Shown here one piece after another: positions 1 through 5,495 of a stretch of 14,895 nucleotides of DNA. The stretch spans positions 1 to 14,895 of the forward strand of contig JAUWVE010000016.1 of NCBI GenBank assembly GCA_030617565.1. The letters are read 5' to 3'. The notes beneath the pieces were generated by a model, which saw only the letters and a program-made list of their open reading frames with translations, was not told the DNA's origin and searched no databases. Numbering within the stretch: position 1 is the stretch's first letter; each line of letters starts with the position of its first letter. Both the position numbers and the translations under genes were made by a program. Source of the stretch: Gammaproteobacteria bacterium (GTDB taxonomy: Bacteria > Pseudomonadota > Gammaproteobacteria > BMS3Bbin11).

Positions 1-230
1 CTGTTGCTGTCAGCAGACATGATAAGAACCAGGCCATCTTTTTTGAATTTACATGGTTCATCAAGCAACCCGCATGCAGACACCTTATCCAGCTCAAAGG
101 CTTCGATCTTCTTTGCCTGAGCAGCCCGATATTCTTCTTCCTTTGCCGTCTGGTAATGGTCGGCAACTATATAGCCTCCGATCAAAAGAAAGGGTGCGAT
201 AATTGTTGCGGCTTTCATGTGTGGCGTCAT
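1..230 (-). CDS. Small membrane-anchored protein of unknown function, 3' end cut by window edge
   Basis: The reading frame stays open from an ATG at 230 to the window edge, so about 76 residues are visible and the C-terminus is missing. I chose the start at 230 because AAGG lies six bases before it. An in-frame ATG at 218 lacks a ribosome binding site but would give nearly the same protein. Residues about 8-21 (IIAPFLLIGGYIVAD region) form one hydrophobic segment, a signal anchor or uncleaved signal. A charged stretch rich in Lys and Glu follows, then two cysteines in a CGLLDEPC arrangement. This suggests an inner-membrane-anchored protein facing the periplasm. I do not recognise the family. 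It lies downstream of the symporter gene on the same strand, but a terminator and an inverted repeat separate them, so it probably has its own promoter. Confidence 0.65.
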   Translation of the reverse strand, partial: MTPHMKAATIIAPFLLIGGYIVADHYQTAKEEEYRAAQAKKIEAFELDKVSACGLLDEPCKFKKDGLVLIMSADSN

Positions 231-275
231 TTCTTGCCTTTTAATCCATAAATAAAATAATTTAACAGCGCTATC

Positions 276-423
276 TAACCGCAAAGACGCTAAGGACGCA
301 AAGGTTTTTGTTTAGAGTTTTAATACCATGCAATGGAAGAAGAATAATGGCTTATTTTGTAGAGTTCTCCTGTTTTTGCAAAAAGATTATTAAAATTTTG
401 CGTCCTTAGCGTCTTTGCAGTTA
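276..423. repeat. Long inverted repeat with 27-bp arms
   Basis: The arms at 276-302 and 397-423 are reverse complements with one mismatch (280 against 419), and the central 22 bases are perfect. The core is gcaaagacgctaaggacgc. About 94 bp of AT-rich sequence without a gene separates the arms. The core resembles a short intergenic repeat I recall from many proteobacterial genomes, so a dispersed repeat or MITE relic is more likely than a gene-specific regulator. It fills most of the gap between the partial gene and the symporter terminator. Confidence 0.75.
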
Positions 424-437
424 AAACTTTTAAACAC

Positions 438-477
438 AAAAAAAGCCCCCGCAGCATATACTGCGAGAGCTTCTTTT
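438..477 (-). terminator. Intrinsic terminator of the symporter operon
   Basis: Read on the minus strand, an 11-bp stem (with two G-U pairs) formed by 461-471 and 444-454 closes a six-base loop. It is followed by a run of seven U (plus-strand A's 438-444). It begins about 20 bases after the symporter stop codon. The opposite side is also T-rich (471-479), so it may act weakly in both directions. Confidence 0.85.
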
Positions 478-491
478 TTCGGCCTTAAATA

Positions 492-2276
492 TTAATGGCC
501 TGTTGTAGCACTGCCCGCACCGGCCGGGACACGGATGTCTTCTACCAGATGCTGGATGTGGTCAGGTGGCGGTGCTGTCATCTTTGATACTATGATGGCT
601 ACGGCGAAGTTGACCGCTGCACCTATTGCACCGAAGGCATTCGGTGAAATACCGAAGAACCAGTTTGCACTCATGTCGCCAAGGTAACTGGTGCCCGGAA
701 TGAACATAATGCCTTTATGCTGGAAGACATAGAGCATGGTGACACTGATGCCTGCAATCATCCCCCAGGTGGCGCCGGCACGGTTCATCTTTTTGTTAAA
801 GATGCCCATCATCAGAGCAGGAAAGATTGATGACGCCGCCAGGCCAAATGCAATCGCCACGGTTCCTGCTGCAAAATCCGGAGGGTGAATGCCAAAATAA
901 CCCGCCATGGCGATGGCACCAGCCATTGCTATACGGCCTGCCATCAGTTCATTCTTCTCTGAGATAGATGGCGCGAAGATACCCTTCAGCAGATCATGAG
1001 AGATCGATGAGGCAATAGCCAACAGCAATCCTGCTGCCGTAGTAAGTGCGGCGGCTAGACCGCCGGCCACATCCAGGGCAATTACCCAGTCCGGTAGCCT
1101 GGCAATTTCAGGATTGGCCAGAACCATGATGTCCCGGTCGACCTTAACCATTTCATTGCCTTTCCATCCGAATGATTCCGCTTTAGAGGCGAATGCTTCA
1201 CTCTTGTCGTTGTAATACTGGATACGGCCATCAGCATTCTTGTCTTCATACTTCAGGAGGCCGGTAGTTTCCCAGTTTTTGAACCATTGTGGGCGTTCTT
1301 CATAGGCAAGGTTGCCTTCAGGACTGCCTACTTCACCAGTCTGGATAGTCTCCATCAGGTTGAGGCGAGCCATTGCGCCGACAGCTGGAGCAGTCGTATA
1401 GAGTATTGCAATAAAGACCAGCGCCCAGCCTGCTGTAGCTCTGGCATCTCTTACTTTTGGTACAGTAAAGAAACGCATGATGACATGAGGCAGACCAGCA
1501 GTACCGATCATCAGTGTCAGGGTATAGACAAACATATTAAGCTTGCTTCCCATTACCTGAGTCGTGTATTGCTTGAACCCCAGGTCAGTCACGACCAAAT
1601 CAAGCTTATCCAGCATCGACAGAGATGACCCTGTCATATCGGCACCCAGGCCAAGTTGCGGCAGGGCCACACCGGTAAGATGCATGGAGATAAAAATTGC
1701 CGGTACGGTATAGGCAAAGATAAGAATGACGTACTGCGCAATTTGCGTATAGGTAATGCCTTTCATTCCACCCATTACTGAGTAAATAAAGACAACGCCC
1801 ATGCCTGCGTACAGTCCGGTATTGTAATCCACTTCAAGGAATCGGGAAAAAGCGACACCAATACCTTTCATCTGCCCGATAACATAGGTAATAGATGCGA
1901 GGATCAAGCAGATTACGGCAACAATACGTGCTGTTCTTGAGTAATAGCGCTCACCGATAAATTCCGGTACGGTAAATTTTCCGAATTTACGCAGATACGG
2001 CGCCAGCAGCATTGCCAGCAAGACATAGCCGCCTGTCCAGCCCATCAAAAAGACGGATGCGCCGTAACCATTAAAGGCTATCAGGCCGGCCATGGATATG
2101 AAGGAAGCGGCTGACATCCAGTCCGCTGCCGTTGCCATACCATTGGCGACAGGATGCACCCCCTTGCCTGCAACATAGAAATCACCGGTGGTTCTTGCTC
2201 TGGCCCAGAAGGCAATCCCGATATACAGTGAAAATGAGAGTCCGACCGCTAAATAGGTCATAGTTTGAAGATCCAT
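492..2276 (-). CDS. Sodium:solute symporter, large subunit (VC_2705 / acetate-permease-like subfamily)
   Basis: A 594-residue inner-membrane protein of the solute:sodium symporter family, expected to couple Na+ entry to uptake of a small carboxylate. The substrate cannot be read from the sequence. About 13 hydrophobic segments are visible. Family-like stretches include DFYVAGKG (32-39), ATAADWMSAASF (48-59), GLPHVIMRFFTVP (261-273) and GGLAAALTTAAGLLLAIASS (405-424). A hydrophilic insert at about 310-395 interrupts the membrane core and contains an EF-hand-like loop, DKNADGRIQYYN (345-356). The insert ends in ANPEIARLPDW, which I associate with the VC_2705 subfamily. AAGGGGG lies a few bases before the ATG. 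The gene follows its DUF4212 partner by nine bases and ends at a terminator. The subfamily call rests on the paired small subunit and the insert. An ActP-type acetate carrier is the nearest alternative. Confidence 0.9.
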   Translation of the reverse strand: MDLQTMTYLAVGLSFSLYIGIAFWARARTTGDFYVAGKGVHPVANGMATAADWMSAASFISMAGLIAFNGYGASVFLMGWTGGYVLLAMLLAPYLRKFGKFTVPEFIGERYYSRTARIVAVICLILASITYVIGQMKGIGVAFSRFLEVDYNTGLYAGMGVVFIYSVMGGMKGITYTQIAQYVILIFAYTVPAIFISMHLTGVALPQLGLGADMTGSSLSMLDKLDLVVTDLGFKQYTTQVMGSKLNMFVYTLTLMIGTAGLPHVIMRFFTVPKVRDARATAGWALVFIAILYTTAPAVGAMARLNLMETIQTGEVGSPEGNLAYEERPQWFKNWETTGLLKYEDKNADGRIQYYNDKSEAFASKAESFGWKGNEMVKVDRDIMVLANPEIARLPDWVIALDVAGGLAAALTTAAGLLLAIASSISHDLLKGIFAPSISEKNELMAGRIAMAGAIAMAGYFGIHPPDFAAGTVAIAFGLAASSIFPALMMGIFNKKMNRAGATWGMIAGISVTMLYVFQHKGIMFIPGTSYLGDMSANWFFGISPNAFGAIGAAVNFAVAIIVSKMTAPPPDHIQHLVEDIRVPAGAGSATTGH

Positions 2277-2285
2277 AATGCCCCC

Positions 2286-2537
2286 TTAATCTTCGTGTAC
2301 GTTGAATTTTCGATCGAGCTTATTCATGCGCCAGGCATAAAAGAAGATCAAAAATACAAATGTGTATATCGAGCCCTGTTGTGCAAACCAGAAACCAAGT
2401 TTATAACCGCCCAGGCTGATGCTGTTTAGTTGCTCTACAAGTATTATTCCAAAGCCAAATGACACGATGAACCAAACAACCAGACACCCGGCGACCAGGC
2501 GTATATTCGCCTTCCAGTAAGCCTCTCTATCACTCAT
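2286..2537 (-). CDS. DUF4212 family symporter small subunit
   Basis: An 83-residue protein with two hydrophobic segments (about 12-33 and 48-68) and short charged ends. It carries the LGFWFAQQGSIYTFVFLIFFYA stretch, split here as LGFWFAQQGS (48-57) and IYTFVFLIFFYA (58-69), which is typical of the small subunit found next to VC_2705-type symporters. It probably assembles with the large subunit in the inner membrane, though its exact role is not established. AGAGGT lies nine bases before the ATG. Only nine bases separate its stop from the large subunit start, so the two are co-transcribed and probably co-translated in stoichiometry. It is first in its operon, with its promoter in the AT-rich divergent spacer. 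Confidence 0.88.
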   Translation of the reverse strand: MSDREAYWKANIRLVAGCLVVWFIVSFGFGIILVEQLNSISLGGYKLGFWFAQQGSIYTFVFLIFFYAWRMNKLDRKFNVHED

Positions 2538-2819
2538 AATGGGATACCTCTGTTTATTTATGTAAAGGATTGTTATTTTATTCCTGCCGACGCAGGATCG
2601 ATTGATTATAGCTATTTATATATAAATAACAATTACTAATGAGTATATTATTAGAGCTAAAACTCGTCATGAAAAAGCTGAATTTACCGGACTATAACCC
2701 TCAATTTAGCCCTTCACTTGACACAATTAATAGGCATAATAGGCAGGCGTAGCCTGTTATGATGCAATAATTTTTCTTATGCATGCTTATTTTTGTATAT
2801 AAAAACTGGACAAATCAAT
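2538..2819. promoter_or_regulatory. Divergent control region between symporter operon and sensor-rhodanese gene
   Basis: The spacer has no gene. Positions 2560-2680 are strongly AT-rich, as expected for the symporter promoter. For the plus-strand gene the best core is TGTTATGAT at 2755-2763, an extended -10 (TG-N-TATGAT) without a good -35. A TTGACA at 2718-2723 is too far upstream to pair with it. The palindrome CAGGC-GTA-GCCTG (2744-2756) abuts and overlaps the TG of that -10 and could be an operator. These assignments are by eye only. Confidence 0.4.
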
Positions 2820-3863
2820 ATGAGCGTCAGGGACATCCTGAAGAAACTCGTTCCCCTTAACACACTGAGTGATTCAGGTCTGGATGAGGTGATAGCCGCT
2901 ACACAAATCGATCAGACAGATAAAGATATCGTTCTATTCAGCGAAGGTGAGGATGACGGCTATGCCGTTTATCTTTTACAGGGAGAAGTCGTACTCACTT
3001 CGGGGAACCAGTCCGAGCCACGTATAATTCGATCCAGCACTGATGCCTCCCTGTATGCGATTGCACAACTAAAGCCACGCCAGATGACAGGCACGACTAC
3101 CAGGGCTTCAACCATTGCGCGCATCGATCAAAATCTCCTCGATCACATTGTCACTATGGATGAAGTCAGCGGTATTGAAGTCACCGAGATGGATGCCGAT
3201 GAAGATGTGAACTGGGTATTTAAAATTCTCTCCTCAAGCACATTCAGCAAACTACCTCCCGCGAATGCAAACCAGATGCTGGCTCGCATGGAGAAGGTGC
3301 CGGTTAAAGCTAACCAGGTAATCATTACCCAGGATGAGCCTGGTGATTATTACTACCTTATTCGGCAGGGCATCGCCTATGTCGCAAAAAAGAATAATCT
3401 TAGAAAGACCGATATCGTCAATGAATTATCTATCGGCGACCAATTTGGTGAGGAAGCCCTGCTGTCGGACGCTCCACGCAATGCTACAGTGGTAATGAAA
3501 ACAGATGGCATATTAATGAGACTTGGCCGTGAGGATTTTAATGGACTTCTCAAAGAACCCATGTTGCGCTGGGTGAACCAGACTGCAGCCGATATACTAA
3601 TTGGGAAAGGAGCCGGTATCCTGGATGTACGGACGGTAGATGAATACAGAAGTGGAGCAATAAATCACAGCCTGAATGTCCCGCTGAGTCAGATCCGAAA
3701 ATTTTCTGAGAGCTTGGATCGTACTCGAAAATATGTGATTTACTGCCAGACTGGCAGCCGCAGTTCTGTTGCAGCTTTCATGCTGAATCAACGCGGTTTT
3801 AGTACTGTGGCATTGAAGGGTGGGTTGATGGCGCTTACTCTGATACCTCAGGAAGGGTTTTAA
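2820..3863 (+). CDS. Tandem cyclic-nucleotide-binding domains fused to a rhodanese domain
   Basis: A 347-residue soluble protein. Residues about 10-118 form a degenerate cNMP-binding fold. Residues about 138-255 form a second, better preserved one with the phosphate-cassette-like FGEEALLSDAPRNATV (209-224), including the conserved Glu and Arg. Residues about 256-345 form a rhodanese domain with the DVRTVDEY strand (269-276) and active-site loop YCQTGSRSS, Cys309 being the expected sulfur-carrying residue. No DNA-binding or membrane segment is visible, so it looks like a cytoplasmic sensor that handles or reports sulfane sulfur. I chose ATG 2820 because an upstream in-frame TTG at 2793 has no support. 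The ribosome binding site (GGA, nine bases away) is weak. It is divergent from the symporter pair, so control of that transporter is possible but inferred. Cyclic nucleotide binding itself is not proven. Confidence 0.88.
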   Translation: MSVRDILKKLVPLNTLSDSGLDEVIAATQIDQTDKDIVLFSEGEDDGYAVYLLQGEVVLTSGNQSEPRIIRSSTDASLYAIAQLKPRQMTGTTTRASTIARIDQNLLDHIVTMDEVSGIEVTEMDADEDVNWVFKILSSSTFSKLPPANANQMLARMEKVPVKANQVIITQDEPGDYYYLIRQGIAYVAKKNNLRKTDIVNELSIGDQFGEEALLSDAPRNATVVMKTDGILMRLGREDFNGLLKEPMLRWVNQTAADILIGKGAGILDVRTVDEYRSGAINHSLNVPLSQIRKFSESLDRTRKYVIYCQTGSRSSVAAFMLNQRGFSTVALKGGLMALTLIPQEGF

Positions 3864-3879
3864 GTTTTAAGGCAAAGAT

Positions 3880-3965
3880 TTTCGCCGCGAGGGCGCGCCT
3901 CCCACAATATTCGATAAACAGCGGATTATTGGCTTTGTTGTGGGAGGCGCGCCCTCGCGGCGAAA
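3880..3965. repeat. REP-like inverted pair, copy 1 (perfect 28-bp arms)
   Basis: The arms 3880-3907 and 3938-3965 are perfect reverse complements over 28 bases with a 30-base spacer. The arm contains gagggcgcgcctcccacaa. The GTGGGAG...CGCGGCGAA layout resembles the REP/BIME palindromes of Pseudomonas-type genomes, which are mobilised by RAYT transposases. A second copy lies at 9040-9124. Starting 16 bases after the sensor-rhodanese stop, it probably also ends or stabilises that transcript. The remaining 137 bases to the next gene show nothing else. Confidence 0.9.
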
Positions 3966-4102
3966 GAGGATAAAGAAAGCAGGAAATAAATGAAAAAAAT
4001 CATCATCTGCTGATCAGCACTGCGTCCAGGTTTTTATTTTTATCTTTTGTCTTTGATCTCCTATCCCCTTTTGTTTGTCGAACCTTGCGCCAGCACAAAA
4101 AA

Positions 4103-4873
4103 TCACTCCGCCACATTAAAAAATGCCTTCTTACTCATCGATCCCATATGAAAATCACCCAACAGGATATGTTCATTGATATCACGTGCATGGACTGCCC
4201 AGCTATAATAGCCTCCAGGCAGTAATTTTCCTTCGGGGATCTTTATACTGTTCTCACTAATCAGTTTTGTCCTGAATACCAGTTCACCTGTCCATTCGTC
4301 TCTGATGAAAGCCCTGTAGTAACCGGCACCTGGCACCTTGCTCCAGGTCAGGGTGACCGGTAATGGAAAGGCGCTATCTTCAGATGATGGAACCATATCA
4401 GAAACACGATTTATTCGGGTTAACAGCACATAGTCTCTGGCTAAATACTCCTTACCATCAGTAGTTTTGACTTTTATCGTATACCAGCCAGTCCTTGCGC
4501 TGTCCGACATATCCAGGTCAACCATATAAACCCGCTTTTCCGGTTTCCCCTTACGCTGAAGCTGTATAAATCTACTTTTATCTAACGTCGCAAGTGATGA
4601 TCCTGAAGGATCAAAAACTTCCATTTCAGTTACTTCATTAAACTTTTCAGTAGAAAAAAGTATTTTGAAAAAGTGCTGGCGCTCTGGCCAGTTACAAATG
4701 TGTATATCAAAAAAGCCAACGGCCGTATAGTGTGGATCGCGATCGAGCACCGGTGCATCATCAGCGTGTAAAGACAATGCAGCTAAAATAAGAATGAAAT
4801 ATAAAACAGTTGAAAATAAGCCTGGAGTAGAGCTTGATCGCAGCATGACTGGTCTAATACTTTTGTCCAACAT
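4103..4873 (-). CDS. Exported beta-sandwich protein with Fn3-like C-terminal domain, function unknown
   Basis: A 256-residue protein. A hydrophobic stretch at about 19-35 ends in SLHA-DD, a plausible signal peptidase I site near residue 37, so the mature protein should be periplasmic or secreted. The remainder alternates short beta-type segments. Residues about 165-254 (LTWSKVPGAGYYRAF, then GGYYSWAVHARD) look like a fibronectin type III-like repeat. An earlier sandwich domain spans about 45-150. There is no catalytic motif I recognise. The first ATG (4873) overlaps the upstream sensor gene by 20 bases. The in-frame ATG at 4846 starts eight bases past that gene's stop and gives a more compact signal peptide. 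Neither has a clear ribosome binding site, so the start is uncertain. It is last in the carrier-sensor group and probably co-transcribed with the sensor. Confidence 0.75.
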   Translation of the reverse strand: MLDKSIRPVMLRSSSTPGLFSTVLYFILILAALSLHADDAPVLDRDPHYTAVGFFDIHICNWPERQHFFKILFSTEKFNEVTEMEVFDPSGSSLATLDKSRFIQLQRKGKPEKRVYMVDLDMSDSARTGWYTIKVKTTDGKEYLARDYVLLTRINRVSDMVPSSEDSAFPLPVTLTWSKVPGAGYYRAFIRDEWTGELVFRTKLISENSIKIPEGKLLPGGYYSWAVHARDINEHILLGDFHMGSMSKKAFFNVAE

Positions 4874-5303
4874 TTTTCAGGTTAGCTTTTCTTAAACGTA
4901 AGCTCAGGCCTTTCAGCAGACCTATACTCAGCTCCGGATAATTTATAATTAAACCCCGTAATCGGGATTTTTCCAGTGACAGTATCAATGAATCTTCAAG
5001 TACATGTGCTGTCGCAGAGCGCGGCAGTTCATCCAGCAGGTTCATTTCCCCAAAACATTCACCTGGATTCAGCTCAGCAACAAACTCTCTGGATGCCAGG
5101 TCAGGGCTTAAAGAAATCCCAATTCGCCCACTCTGCAGGATATACATATGTTCGCCAAATTCATTGATATCAAAAACCCGGTCGCCGGCAAAGTAATTTT
5201 CTTCATCAAGCATCTTCGCCACTACTCTGAGGTCTTCGGTTGGGACTTCCGAAAACATCGCGGACTGTTTCAATAATAGTATTCGTTCAAACAGGTCAGG
5301 CAT
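4854..5303 (-). CDS. Stand-alone cyclic-nucleotide-binding domain protein
   Basis: A 149-residue single cNMP-binding fold with no DNA-binding, kinase or membrane part. The phosphate-binding-cassette-like segment FGEMNLLDELPRSATA (84-99) keeps the Gly-Glu and the PRSATA arginine that contact the phosphate in this family. YILQSGRIGI (54-63) is the usual strand-turn before it, and the C-terminal helices run to residue 145. It probably senses cAMP, cGMP or a related ligand and acts on a partner by contact. The partner most favoured by position is the upstream HEAT-repeat carrier, because homologous carriers in some bacteria carry such a domain fused (recalled, not checked). The start ATG lies just outside the palindromic element at 5328-5495 and has only a weak GAG as ribosome binding site. 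Confidence 0.88.
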   Translation of the reverse strand: MPDLFERILLLKQSAMFSEVPTEDLRVVAKMLDEENYFAGDRVFDINEFGEHMYILQSGRIGISLSPDLASREFVAELNPGECFGEMNLLDELPRSATAHVLEDSLILSLEKSRLRGLIINYPELSIGLLKGLSLRLRKANLKNVGQKY

Positions 5304-5327
5304 AGTATTTGCTACTCAATGTTGAGT

Positions 5328-5495
5328 TAAGAGCACCTAGGATAATTCATGAATAAGCATCTTGAGTCAAAAATATCCAACAGCTTCGTTGCTAAGCTCT
5401 TGCAATAGAACTACTAATACAAGGGCTCAGCGCCTTGCTTTTGAACATTTTTGAATCACAATCTGACATATCCAGAATTATTCAAGGTGCTCTTA
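5328..5495. mobile_element. MITE-like palindromic element overlapping the carrier gene's 3' end
   Basis: The outer arms 5328-5348 and 5475-5495 are reverse complements at 19 of 21 positions (taagagcacct...ataattc). Weaker inverted similarity continues inward for about 70 bases per side, for example gagtcaaaaat (5364-5374) against the complement of 5447-5457. The whole unit is therefore one imperfect long hairpin of 168 bp. No transposase is present. The right arm encodes the last dozen or so codons and the TGA of the carrier gene. Confidence 0.65.
5342..5370 (-). promoter_or_regulatory. Possible promoter inside the palindromic element, facing the sensor gene
   Basis: On the minus strand TTGACT (5370-5365) is followed by a 17-base spacer and AATTAT (5347-5342), matching the sigma-70 consensus at 5 of 6 and 4 of 6 positions. 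It lies about 40 bases before the start of the cyclic-nucleotide-binding gene. It would let the element drive that gene separately from the carrier. Confidence 0.35.

Noticed and set aside
276..423. CRISPR-type repeat
   Set aside because: There are only two copies, in inverted orientation, and no regular spacers or cas genes.
2718..2740. TTGACA at 2718 paired with CATAAT at 2735 as a promoter
   Set aside because: The spacer would be only 11 bases, too short for sigma-70 recognition.
2793..2819. TTG start extending the sensor-rhodanese protein by nine residues
   Set aside because: There is no ribosome binding site before it and it sits close to the likely transcription start. The ATG at 2820 gives the normal family N-terminus.
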